Below, piece after piece: positions 1 to 12,131 of a stretch of DNA of 64,000 nt; the first letter of the stretch is position 1; each line of letters begins with the position of its first letter. This stretch comes from Patiria pectinifera. Taxonomy: Eukaryota > Echinodermata > Asteroidea > Valvatida > Asterinidae. Both the position numbers and the translations under genes were made by a program. The notes beneath the pieces are model-generated. The model made no database searches. It was given only the letters and a program-made list of their open reading frames with translations, and was not told where the DNA came from. The stretch is taken from contig CM057148.1 of assembly GCA_029964075.1 (NCBI GenBank), positions 28,327,916-28,391,915 on the forward strand. The letters run 5' to 3'.

Positions 1-3000
1 GTGTTTATAAGAGCATCCCCCTATAGTGCGTCCTAAAGCAACCTCCCGCCTTTTTCAGTAAAAACCAATTAAAACGTGTTTTGCAGCACTTGGCATTCAG
101 TTCACAATGAGGCACATTTCTCTATGAAGTTGTTTTCTTCTGAGAAGAAAAACGAGATCGATCAAGGGTAATGTACAAGTGCGTTCTTCATATTTCCAGC
201 TAGAGCGCATTTCTTTTAGCGCAAGAATGGCTGTTAACTTGCCTGTTTCTGTAAGGGTTGAACAAACGGGGTTCAGAGCTTGAGCCCAAGTGATCGATGG
301 CTATGGACGTTTCTTCGATTAGCTTTCGAAGGAAAGTTGGAGGAGTAGTAAGTTGGAGCAGAAAAATAATATTTGCTTGGGGAAGAGGAGAAAAGTGGAA
401 TGACAATTCTAGCCTCGAGCGGTTTGGGAGAATTTTGAAAATTGCCGAGGAATTTTCGACGAATATTGTTATCAGTGACAATAATGATGCAGGTGGTTTT
501 TTTAGTTAATGCATTTTGACCAACAGAGGTCACATCTCGTAACATATTGGTTTAGCTGTCGATCACTTTATTTCCATTTCTTTTTTAAACGTACACCATC
601 CGCCCGATTAATGGGGCAGATTGTGCTAAGAGAATACACATTTTTTTTCCAGAACTTAGTACAAACCTTTGCCGAGCTTTTGGGCTGTTGGCTGTAACGG
701 TTATGACAAACATAGGGAATGCCTTCGCTAGTGAAGGTGAACATCAGAAGAAGTATTTCTGACTTTTCACATAAGGTTCGTGGTTCTAACTATAGACTTC
801 GATTCAAAAAATAAGAAGATCCAGCTATAACTTAATACCATAAAAGCCAAAACCTTTTCCACGAACGCATCTCCAGAGATATTAAGAATCCCTTCGGTTT
901 GATCCTCCCTGCAAAAAGCGCGCCAAACCGTATGCCATACCTAACACAATCGCCATGTCAAGCTGAAAAATTAATACGAGAATTGTATGTAGTGGCTGCA
1001 TCCGAGTATCACATTACGAATGCACGTAATCGTGGGTATTACAACGCAATTACGAATCCTCTTCGAGGGCGGCTGAACGGAGTCTCCCACGAGACCAGTA
1101 TGGTATGGACGCACTTGGGTGACTTACACCTATCAGGACCGGCACCTAATTAAATCCAGGCACTACAATCTGCCTGACGCGGTAGTGATTTGCCGATATC
1201 TTGGGACATCTTTGAAAAGTCCATTCTGTGAAAAAGGTTCGTATAATCATCCCATACTCTCTGCACATGGTTGTCTTAGACTATAGTCATCAGGGATTGG
1301 CCTCGAAAATACTGCTGTGCAAAGAAATTGTGTGTTCGCTTCAATAAGACACTGACTTTGATGAATCTCAGCGGCTGTAAAACATTCTTTACATGCTATC
1401 AGCTTGACTATGACATAAAATTTCACCACTAAGTCATTTCACATAACTTTTTAAATCGAATTCAGAGTCTAAATCACAGTTTTAATATGACTGTTTTTTT
1501 TTTTACTTTGAATTGTTTTATTCACTTTAATAACAAGGTAGATTCAACTTTGTCGTGGAAGTAAACTCATACGGCTTTATGCTGAACAAATAAATGTGAT
1601 TACGAACTGCCGAGGGTATTTATATGTTAGAATCCGGGGAAATTAACTATTTGTTATGTCATGATGTAAGAAGTGAGGTAGCGATTTGTTTGTCTTACTC
1701 TATGCTTCTCTCAGCTATTTGAATGCAGAGGAACCTAAAACAATAAACTCACCCTCTGATCTATAGTGTTAATTTCCTGGTAGTCTACAAACCCAGATCT
1801 CGTTCCCCCATCGCAGCAGCTTGGGACTCAGACGAGTCTATAACCGGGTGTTTTTTGCACGCTTGAGCTACGCGGTCCAATCCGGATAAATTCCGTGTAA
1901 TCCGGCCAGATTATAGCGCTCGTAATTATACGACACTGAAAGCATCCTCGTTGAATTTGCGCTCCTAGCCGGCTTGCAGTGCTTACGTTGTAATGGAGGG
2001 TTGTATATCGCTATATGAATTACAAGTAAAAGGTTTATTGGAATATCGAAAACATCTTGCAAACGTAACTTTTTTCTTTTAGGAAACAAATTAAATATGT
2101 GCGACGATTGCACTCTAGGGGGGAAAAAAAAATCGTTTTTCGCCTTCCACTAGCAGAAAATTTACATGAATAATGTAAAGTTTTGAATTTAATGTTTAAA
2201 ATTGTCTTTGTTTCGCGTCTTATTATTGTTCATTTGACAGTAATAGATGTTAAAACGGAGATAAAAACAGGACATGCGGAAAGTCTACAATGAGCACATG
2301 TAGTGCCACTAGGCAGAAGACTGATGAATGGGATTTAGTTTGGTCATAATTACTTCCGCCAAGGATGTTATGTTTTCATCGCATTTTGTTGGTTTGTTGG
2401 TTGGTTTGTCTGTTAACAAGATAACTAAAAAAGGACGAATTTGCATGATGATTTGTTTAGGGGTGGTCCTTGGTACAAGTACAAATCGATTAGATTTTGG
2501 AAGTGATCCGGATCTGGGTCCGGATTCAGGATTTTCTTTAAGGATTCTTTACCATTAATGCGAGTATTTCTTTTGGGCGTACTGACAATATGGCGGGTAA
2601 TTGTTAAGCCTTGGGGGACGTTTGCGCTCTCTGAGTGCTTTCTAGTTCTTGATATTCTACCCGGGATGTTGTCCAACTTCATGTCACTTTTTGGTGAGTA
2701 AAAAAACCGTAGCACAAATACTAGTAGCTAGTAGCACATGAACGCGCTCAATATTGGCCCGATAACCTGTTTTCCCAGAAGCTCCTTTTCTTGACTTCAG
2801 CCAATCTGAAGTCGCAGCTGCTTATTATCCCTTCGGCTTTAATAATATTAAGAAAACTCATTTCGGCTTTCATAGACTCGGCAATTTGTTTGTGTTCAGA
2901 TTTCTTTTGTCCTTTGAAGTTGACTTGATATCTCCATCAACGCCACAAATCCTGAACAGGTGCAGCACCAACTGCAGTTTGTAACAATCGTGCGTCTTAT

Positions 3001-3660
3001 GAAAGGGCAGGGCAATTTATAATTGTCAGATGCTCATGTATGATGGGACGCGACATGCTTCGGTTGTGCACAATTGCTTCAACCTGTCGTGGAGTTGTAT
3101 TTTTTGGGTTGGATTTAGCGTTGAGACGCGCTGTAATCTACTCAGCCAGGACATGTCGATACTAAACCCATTTTGCTCAAGAGAAGGTATCTCTTCACAC
3201 CCGGGCCGCTTACACGAAACAGGGCCAAACTCAAATCCGACTTGATTAGTTTAGTTCGCTCGATCTAGTTATTTCCTGCTGACATTTGGTTCGGTTTTCA
3301 GTTCTAGTTTTTCCTCTTCTTTGACTCTTTCGGAGCCCGTATACTCTGATATCGGAATGATACAGTGCTTGCCGCGTTGTTGAGATTATATCAATATACA
3401 GGGGTGAGTACAATAAAAACGAAAGGGTGAGTAAAACAAAAACCCAATGGCAGGACCAATTTTTGACTGAGGTTGGCCTGGAGCAATTTCAAAATCTAGG
3501 ATATGAAAGCCCAATCATTAAACGTTCCTTTAGTACAAAAATCATTCAAATCACTCATGTACTTTTCAAGTTTCGGAATTTTGAACACAAACACCGTTTA
3601 AAAGTTCTGTCCACGGATTTCAAAAAAGTAAGTGTTCTTTCAGCAAAACGAAAACAATTC
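1..3660 (+). repeat. Left arm of giant inverted repeat
   Basis: The sequence from position 1 (GTGTTTATAAGAGCATCCCC) reappears in reverse complement ending at 10748, and the match continues with small indels and substitutions to about 3660. Anchor pairs: 297-320 with 10435-10460, 899-1150 with 9620-9863, 1790-1820 with 8935-8965, 2351-2645 with 8107-8390, 3180-3245 with 7550-7615. The arm may extend left of the window. It contains a family A element (2351-2645) and no convincing gene. The differences visible by eye are a few percent, many of them single-base length changes in homopolymers. Confidence 0.93.
2351..2645 (+). mobile_element. Family A short interspersed element
   Basis: Starts ACTTCCGCCAAGGATGTTAT, carries the shared words GTTAACAAGATAACT and TGATCCGGATCTGGGT, and ends GTTTGCGCTCTCTGAGTGCT then TTCTAG. 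A copy sits at the matching place in the right arm (8107-8390), so the insertion predates the inverted duplication. Confidence 0.8.
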
Positions 3661-3912
3661 TCAGGATGCATGTGAATTGTTTTCGTTTTGCATAAGAACA
3701 CTTACCTTTTTGTGATCTGTGGACAGAACTTTAAAACGGTACTTGCGTTCACAATTCAGTAACTTGAAAAGTACACGAGTGATTTCAATGATTCTTGTAC
3801 TAAAGGAAAGCTCATTGATTAGGATTTCATATCCTTGATTTTGAAAGTGCTCCAGACCAACCTCATTCAAAAATTGGTCATGCCTTTTGGGTTTTTTTTT
3901 TACTCACCCTAG
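3405..3912. repeat. Fold-back (palindromic) element at the inner end of the left arm
   Basis: Two inverted arms of about 245 bases (3405-3660 and 3672-3912) meet around 3666. Outer ends are GGGTGAGTAAAA and TTTTACTCACCC. A third copy of one arm sits at 7214-7412 against the N gap and ends in the same TTTTACTCACCC. The DNA could form a long hairpin and looks like a MITE-type fold-back sequence. No coding potential is seen. Confidence 0.85.
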
Positions 3913-5570
3913 TTGCAACTCCAACATTTCACTATTATGGAAAAAGGTATGTGGAAATGTGTCGCAACCACATTCAAAACAAAAAAGTCTCATTTAAAGC
4001 AAGATCTAACCCGCGTTTTATCCTACTTTACACCAAGACAATAAAACGAAAAAAATGTCCGATTGCTAGTTTTCAAAATCGATTTGTATTTTTGGAAAAT
4101 GATTTGCGAGATTAAAAAATAATGGAAACTTTCTAAAAGCCAGATGGCAGAATTAAGAACCCACTTTTCTGATGTAATTATAGAGTGACGAATTTAGATT
4201 AAAGTGATTTGAAAACAAACAACATCATGAAAATGTCGGTTAATGAAACTAATCAATCAATTGAGGCACCTGCCTCTTTTATGTTTTGCTTATATTTAGG
4301 GTACATGTATCACGGTGACCACACGAAATTCGTTTTGTACCTTTCTCTGTTACTGCAGCAAAATTACAAGAGACAAATTGTGTATAAAACATATCCATGG
4401 TTCCATATGGCACAATCTTTTGTTTTATGGCCACACTTAAAATTGCATTTCGTGTTCTGTTTTAGTTATTCATTTATAAAGCGGCCATGAAGTCGATGTT
4501 GCACTAAACAAAAAGCAGTATCTATTTTAAAACAAAACATACTTAATTAAATTGAAGAGGTGCGTACGAAGCGCCGTCGAATTGTTTACAAACATTTTGT
4601 CAGTGGTAACTCGATTAAATGTCGACAATTTGTATCATCAAGGTTTGTCATAACGTATACACTCTACCGAGTGGGCGATGGTGCAAGCTATGAAACATTA
4701 GGCTTATCTGATTGTTTTATTTACGGTCTTGTTTATGTAAATCACTCTGCGAACATTTTACACGTATCTTTTACAGTACAGACTGCGAAGGCGTCGTTTA
4801 TTTTTAGAAGAGTTGACAGCATTATCAAAATAAATTCCTGCTCGATTTGCCAAATGAGTTGGTGCGACGTTCTACGTGTATCAGCGTGGCTTAATTGTAC
4901 TGTTTGTCCTTACGTTTGACACGTTTGACAATTGTTTTGCACCAGAAAATTAATGAATCTATCTACTAAACATCTTAATTACCAAGGTTTGTAATTCATC
5001 ATAACCCAGCTCAACACTAATTGTCTCTCATGTTTACAGCACAAGACTGGTAGGTGAATTATTCCACTTAGGAATTTATTTCTTTTGGGGGCAACTTTCA
5101 TTTTCATAAAACCCATCCATCCGTCCACGCATTCATCCGTCCTTCATACATAAACACTAACAGTATTAATACGCGTCGTGACGTCACTACTTGGTTACGG
5201 TCTTCCGTCAGCCAATCAAATTCCAGAGTTGGCCGGCTCCCTTTGAGAGGATTTGGTGACGAAGGCGAACTCCTTGAAAGTGCAAATCCGCGTAAGGAAT
5301 TTAGGGCTAAGTGAAGCTTGCTCGTACGTGACGCTGATTTGTGCGCAGATATTCTACCGGTATTCATTTTGTAGAATGTTCTTTCATTTATTTGGTTCAG
5401 TTTTTTTTAAGGTAATGGGAGACTTGACGCGTGTGAACCGACTAAGCTGCGACTATAGATAGAATTAAAATGTTGGAAAGGAAGATATAAACCGTAGGAT
5501 ATAATTTCCAACTTGAACATGAATTAAAACACCAGGCTACATTTGATTTGCAATATTCAGTGTCATTTCT
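3913..5570. other. Non-coding spacer of the large inverted repeat, left part
   Basis: AT-rich sequence without a supported exon. The longest frame (4560-4919) lacks an ATG at its start and shows no family resemblance. Nothing else recognised. Confidence 0.6.
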
Positions 5571-6151
5571 AAGGGAATAAATGTGTGCTTAGCCAGTTTT
5601 AAACACTATTTTAAGACTGATTGGATTCTGGATGGGTAATTATCAGCATCCAGACTCCAACCGGTCCTAAACAGTGTTGAATAACGGCCAAGCACATATT
5701 CATTCCTATTCATAAATACCTTTTTCTGTCAAAAAATCAAAGCTTTTCGGTCCAAAAGTCAAAACAAGTCAAAATTATACATTTCCAACAATTTTGTTCA
5801 ACAAATATACTGCATTTCTTTTCAAAACACCCCCTCTATCTGTATTATGGAATTTCCCTGTCGCAAAAAAAGTATTGTGCGATGTGGCGCAGAACGCTGT
5901 GCCTGTGTATTGTGAATTTAGGACGATGAAATACTGAATCACCAGTTGTATTGCGCATGCCTATGTGAGGATTGTGAACGTTCAACCAATAAAACGGCAA
6001 AAGGTACCGGATTTCATGGGAGTCAACATTTCATGTGACACTGGAAAAGCGTTTAGACCAGTCAACCATGTCTTTATCATCCGTTTAAAACCGGCCACGT
6101 GACGGGATCTCGACCAATAGGAATGGGCAAACTGTCTCAGGTATTTATGAA
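5571..6151 (+). mobile_element. Family B composite element with leading hairpin
   Basis: Starts AAGGGAATAAATGTGTGCTT with an internal palindrome (CTGGATGGGTAATTATCAGC region against CATCCAGACTCCAACCGG), then a segment bounded by ATAAATACCT (about 5711) and AGGTATTTATGAAT (about 6139). The same order is found at 14519-15104, and the core also appears reversed near 31480-31915. No coding capacity. Confidence 0.75.
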
Positions 6152-6713
6152 TGTTGCTTAATTACCAAAAGAATATAACAGGGATGGTATTTTTCCATGA
6201 GACAGATGGCTTGAAAAGTATACACATCAGAGAACACATACTTTCCAACATTTAAGCAAAACAGGCAATAGTAACTTGAAGTCGGTTTCAAATATAGATA
6301 GAGAAGTAACACAGTACATGAATCCGGTGTGGGAGTACATGGAGAGATGTTGTTTAAGCTTAGGATGGAGTGATATTTTCCCACAACAATGGCCGGAGTA
6401 ACCTTCTTTTACAGAACTTTATACCTTTTTATTTATTTCCATTTATTGTAATCTGTAACGAGGGTAGCCCATTTCAGTTTAAGAAAACTGCTTTTGAAAG
6501 GAGCCCTCAATAGTATTAGTATCAGTGTGACGTTACACCTACAGTATTCTATTATTAACCATGTCCCCTCCGCTTACGTACCTAATGGATCTTACAATTA
6601 GTAGGCCTACGTGAACAATATGGTTCCATCTGGTTCGCTCAGATAGTAGGGGTTAATCCTTTTGACCTTTACATACAGTATGACTTTATTGACCAGTATA
6701 ACACCCTATCAAT
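6152..6713. other. Unassigned sequence before the gap
   Basis: No exon, TIR pair or RNA gene recognised; short frames only. Confidence 0.6.
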
Positions 6714-7213
6714 NNNNNNNNNNNNNNNNNNNNNNNNNNNNNNNNNNNNNNNNNNNNNNNNNNNNNNNNNNNNNNNNNNNNNNNNNNNNNNNNNNNNNNN
6801 NNNNNNNNNNNNNNNNNNNNNNNNNNNNNNNNNNNNNNNNNNNNNNNNNNNNNNNNNNNNNNNNNNNNNNNNNNNNNNNNNNNNNNNNNNNNNNNNNNNN
6901 NNNNNNNNNNNNNNNNNNNNNNNNNNNNNNNNNNNNNNNNNNNNNNNNNNNNNNNNNNNNNNNNNNNNNNNNNNNNNNNNNNNNNNNNNNNNNNNNNNNN
7001 NNNNNNNNNNNNNNNNNNNNNNNNNNNNNNNNNNNNNNNNNNNNNNNNNNNNNNNNNNNNNNNNNNNNNNNNNNNNNNNNNNNNNNNNNNNNNNNNNNNN
7101 NNNNNNNNNNNNNNNNNNNNNNNNNNNNNNNNNNNNNNNNNNNNNNNNNNNNNNNNNNNNNNNNNNNNNNNNNNNNNNNNNNNNNNNNNNNNNNNNNNNN
7201 NNNNNNNNNNNNN
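6714..7213. other. Assembly gap (500 N)
   Basis: Exactly 500 undetermined bases, which suggests a conventional gap of unknown true size. Sequence resumes inside the repeat arm, so the gap most likely marks where the repeat could not be resolved. The open frame spanning it is meaningless. Confidence 0.99.
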
Positions 7214-10200
7214 AGAACTTTTAAACGGTGTTTGTGTTCAATTCCGAAACTTAGAAAGAAATGTGATTGATTTGATCTGATTTTGCTTGTACTAAAAGGA
7301 AAGTTTAGTTAGGATTTCTATCCTGGATTTTGAAATTGCTCCAGGCCAACCTCAGTCAAAGTGATCCTATTGAGTTTTATTTTTCTCCTAGTTTTTATTT
7401 TACTCACCCCTGTATATGATATAAATCTTCTCTTGACAAGCCTGTATCAATTCAAATATCAGGAAGTATATAGAATAAAATTAAAGAAGAGGAAAACTAG
7501 GCTGAAAACCGGACCAAATGTCGGCAGAAATAACTAGATCAGGCGAACTAAGCCTAATCAAGTCGGTTGAGTTTGGCCCTGTTTCGTGTAAGCGGCGGGT
7601 GTGAAGAATACCTTCTTGAGCAAAATGGGTTTGATATCGACATGTATCTTGGCTGGAGTAGGTCACAGCGCGTCTTTTAAATCTTATGTAACCAGCCGGT
7701 TAATATTCACTGCCGAAGCATGTCGCGTCCCATCATACATGAGCATCTGACAGTATAAATTTGCCCTGCTTACGCTTTCATAAGACGCACGATTGTTGCA
7801 ATGCAGTTGGGGTGCCTCTTTCGGGATTTGGCGTTGATGGAGATATCGAGTCGCTAAGGACCAAAAAGTCAGACACCGACAAATTGCCGAGTTTATGAAG
7901 AAGCCGAAATATTCTTAATATTAATAAAGCCGAGGGGATAATAAGCAGCTGCGACTTCCAGATTGGCTGAAGTCAGAAAAGGCTTCTGGAAAACAGGTTA
8001 TCGGGCCAATATTGAGCGCGTGCATGTCCTACTAGCTACTAGTATTTGTGCTGGTTTTACTCACCCAAAAAGTGACTGAGAAGTTGGACTATCCAGTGAA
8101 TATCAGAACTAAAAAGCACTCAGAGGCGCAAACCTCCTCAAGTCTGTAATTCCGCCATATTGTCAATACCACAAAAACACTCGCATAAATGGTGAAGAAA
8201 TGCCCAAAAATTCCTGAATCGGACCCTGATCCGGATCGTAAAAATCTAATCGATTTATTACTTGTACAGGACCACCCTAAACAAATGTTCATACCAAATT
8301 CGTCCTTTTTTAGTTATCTTGTTAACAGACAAACTTCAACAACAAACCAGCAAATGCGATGAAAACATAACATCATAGCGGAAGTAATTATGACCAAACT
8401 AAATCCCATTCATCAGTCTTCTGCCTGGTGGCACCACATGCTCATTGTACAAAACTTTCAACCTTCCTGTTTTATCTCCATTTTAACACCTATTACTGTC
8501 AAATGAACAATAATTTGACGCGAATCCAAAGCCAATTTTAAATATTAAATTCAAAACTTTATATTATTCATATAAATTTTCTACTGCTAGTGGAAGGCGA
8601 AAAACTATTTTTTTTTCCTAGAGTGCAATCGTCGCACATATTTTATTTTTGTTTCCTAAAAGAAAAAGTTACGTTTGCAAGATGATTTTCGTTGAAATTC
8701 CAATAAACCTTTTACTTGTAATTCATATAGCGATATACAACCCTCCATTACAACAGTAAGCACTGCAAGGCCGGCTAGGGGCGCAAATTCAACGAGGATG
8801 CGCGGTGCACCGGTGTGCGTCGTATAATTGTTGAGCAAGCTATAATCTGGCCGGATTACACGGAATTTATCCGGATTGGATTCGCGTAGCTCAAGCGTGC
8901 AAAAACACCCGGTTATAGACTCGTCTGAGTCCTGCTGCTGCGATGGGGGAACCAGAGATCTGGTTTGTCAGACTACCAGGAAATTAACACTATAGATCAG
9001 AGGGTGAGTTTGAGTTGTTTTAGGTTCCTCTGCATTCAAATAGCTGAGAGAAGCATAGAGTAAGACAAACAAATCGCTACCTCACTTCTTACATCATGAC
9101 ATAACAAATAGTTAATTTCCCCGGATTTTCAACATAAAAAACCTTGGCAGTTCGTAATCACATTTTTTTTTCAGCATAAAGCCGTATGAGTTTACTTCCA
9201 CGACAAAAATGAATCTACCTTGTTATTAAAGTGAATAAAGAAATTCAAGTAAAAAAACAAGTCATATTAAAACTGTGATTTTAGACTCTGAGTTAGATTT
9301 AAAAAGTTATGTGAAATGACTTGAAGTGGTGATTTTTATGTCATAGTCCAGGTGATAGCATGTAAAGAATGTTTTACAGCCGCTGAGATTCATCAAAGTC
9401 AGTGTCTTATTGAAGCTTGAACACACAATTTCTTTCCGCACATCAGTATATTCGAGGCCAATCCCTGATGACTATAGTCTAAGACAACCATGTGCGGTGA
9501 TTATAGGAATTATTATACGAACCTTTTACACAGAATGGACTTTTCAAAGATGTCCCAAGATATCGGCAAATCACTACCGCGTCCAGGCAGATTGTAGTGC
9601 CTGGATTTAATTAGGTGCCGGTCTGATAGGTGTAAGTCACCCAAGTGCGTCCATACCACACTGGTCTCGTGGGAGGCTCCGTTCAGCCGCCCTCGAAGAG
9701 GATTCGTAATTGCGTTGTAATACCCACGATTACGTGCATTCGTAATGTGACACTCGGATGCAGCCACTACATACCCAATTCTCGTATTAATTTTTTTAGC
9801 TTGACATGGCGATTGTGTTAGGTATGGCATACGGTTTGGCGCACTTTTTGCAGGGAGGATCAAACCGAACGGATTCTTAATATCTCTTGAGATGCGTTCG
9901 TGGAAAAGGTTTAGGCTTTTATGGTATTAGGTTATAGCTGGATCTTCTTATTTTTGAATCGAAGTCTATAGTTAGAACCACGAACTTTATGTGAAAGTCA
10001 GAATTACTTCTTCTGATGTTCGCCTTCACTAGCGAAGGCATTCCCTATGTGTGTCATAACCGTTACAGCCAATAGCCCAAAAGCTCGGCAAAGGTTTGTA
10101 TTAAGTTCTGAAAAATGTGTGTATTCTCTAAGCACAATCTGCTGCCCATTAATTTTGCGGATGATTGTACGTTTAAAAAAGAAATAGAAAGAAGACGATC

Positions 10201-10748
10201 CGACAGCTAAACCAATATGCTACGAGATGTGACCTTTGTTGGTCAAAGTGCATTTAACTAAAAAACCATTGTCACTGATAACAATATTCGTCGAAAATTA
10301 CTCGCTTTTTCAAAATTCTCCCAAACCGCTCTTGAAATTCAGAATTGTCATTCTACTTTCCTCCTGTTGCCCAAGCAAATATTATTTTTCTGCTCCAACT
10401 TACTACTCCTCCAACTTTCCTTCAGCTAATCGAAGAAACGTCCATAGCCATCGATCACTTGGGCTCAAGCTCTGAACCCCGTTTGTTCAACCCTTACCGA
10501 AACAGGCAAGTTAACAGCCATTCTCGCGCTAAAAGAAATGCGCTCTGCTGGAAATATGAAGAACGCACTTGTACATTACCCTTGATCGATCTCCTTTTTC
10601 TTCTCAGAAGAAAACAACTTCATAGAGAAATGTGCCTCATTGTGAACTTGAATGCCAAGTGCTGCAAAAACACGTTTTAATTGGTTTTCACTGAAAAAGG
10701 CGGAGTGGTTGCTTTAGGACGCACTATAGGGGATGCTCTTATAAACAC
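7214..10748 (-). repeat. Right arm of giant inverted repeat
   Basis: Reverse-complement partner of positions 1 to about 3610. It starts right at the edge of the N gap, inside the copy of the fold-back arm, and ends at GCTCTTATAAACAC (10748), after which similarity stops. Short reading frames such as 9513-9863 mirror those at 899-1153 because the DNA is duplicated, and they show frame-breaking indels between arms. Confidence 0.93.
8107..8390 (-). mobile_element. Family A element in the right arm
   Basis: Reverse-oriented counterpart of the copy at 2351-2645, with the same internal words (GTTAACAAGATAACT and GATCCGGATC in reverse complement) and more decayed ends. Confidence 0.75.
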
Positions 10749-11477
10749 GGCAGGCATATCTCCCTTTACCACACACGTGTGCTAAAGTCTTCTATATCCG
10801 TTTAATTTTCTCCTGTGTGGATCTGATCGTGTCTCCCTTGTCTCTTTTTGTCAAAGGGATTAACTTATTTTACGCTCGCTCAGCTCAGTGCACCATTAGC
10901 GTAGCTTTTGGTGCCGTAGCTCTACCGCGGTCGGATCACATAGCTGTTTGCACACCTATTTCTTACCGGCGCTTCCGCAAAATGAGCTGAAAATTGCAAC
11001 ATTTTGATTGCTTTCTGGGCGGTGGTCTTTTAAGTAATTGAACACGAAGAAGCAATTGTCGCTTCCTCATCCGCCCTGTCGCCATTTGATTTGCCCATTG
11101 CATCTTCAGCTTGACAGCTTATCTCATTTTTCTATTCATACTTTTTTCGCTGCGGTGTCCTGTTCAGCAATGTTCTGACGCAGTCATTGGGCCAGGTGTA
11201 CCGTGCAATTTTCCAGTCATAATGGCGGCGCGACAAAGCACACGAGAACCTTGAGTACATTATCTATTTTTCCCCGGATGGTTTAGTGTTGAATATTAAC
11301 CATCTCGTTTCATGGACAAGGTAGCAGGACCGCCTTACAGCTTTTAGCTCCATCAAAAAATTCTACAAAATATCAAAAACGAGACAACGGACCTGTAAAT
11401 AGATTATGCGCGCCTGTACACATTGTTAGAATGACCTCTCATTGATATACCAACAAAATGAAGTGGATTGTTTACCA
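10749..11477. other. Unassigned sequence right of the inverted repeat
   Basis: Similarity to the left arm stops at 10748. No gene or repeat recognised here. Confidence 0.6.
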
Positions 11478-12131
11478 TAGGAATATACAACATTTGCAAA
11501 ACATCTAAAAACAAAACTACCAAAATTGTATTGTGAAATACCTCCCTGGACTGTTAGTTAATCACAGTCTAAAGCATCCTGTAAAATCCTGACACCTGGT
11601 GTACTGACATTCTCAAGAAAAGTGAATTGATGGATCAATTTCCAACTATGGTCGGCTGACCATGGTTGGATACAAACTTGCTTTTTTGTAAAAATGCCTC
11701 CAATCTACCAAATTTTGTCCACATTTTGCGTGCAATCGGTTACACAACTGTAAACGGGTATACAAGCCAGCAAGATTGGTTCCCTGAACTTACAATTCTC
11801 TGACGTCTGTACATTGATCCGTTTCATCTGAAGAGGAGTCAGGGACCCAGACTACAGGAACATTATGTTTTTCTTGTTTTTTTCCAGCATCAACGAACGC
11901 AAAACTTTAAACAGGTCAGTGTATTTGCTATACAATACTAACTCCCAAATCCATCCATTTCTGAAAATTACAGCAAAAGCACATGTTATATAATTCCATC
12001 GAGCTAGAAACTAGTCTGAGCGGTCCATCTCTTTCGAACACTATGCCCGACAGCGACAGTTGGGCCCAACTCATCAAGTCATCATGAAAATGAATGAATG
12101 AAGAAGAAGAAAAGATACAATTCCCTTTAAG
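11478..12131 (+). mobile_element. Family H element, diverged copy
   Basis: Shares with the copies near 50-51 kb the start GGAATATACAACATTTG, the word TAAAGCATCCTGTAAAAT, the central palindrome CAACTATGGTCGGCTGACCA, the GGAGTCAGGGACCCAGACTA word and a final AATTCCCTTTAAG. About 130 extra bases lie before the last piece. Confidence 0.7.

Noticed and set aside
899-1153. 84-aa frame in the left arm with a similar 116-aa frame in the right arm (9513-9863)
   Set aside because: The likeness follows from the duplicated DNA. The frames differ by indels that shift the ends, and no domain or splice context is visible.
4560-4919. 119-aa frame
   Set aside because: It begins without ATG in AT-rich sequence, shows no family resemblance and has no flanking gene structure.
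6662-7270. 202-aa open frame
   Set aside because: It is almost entirely the N gap.
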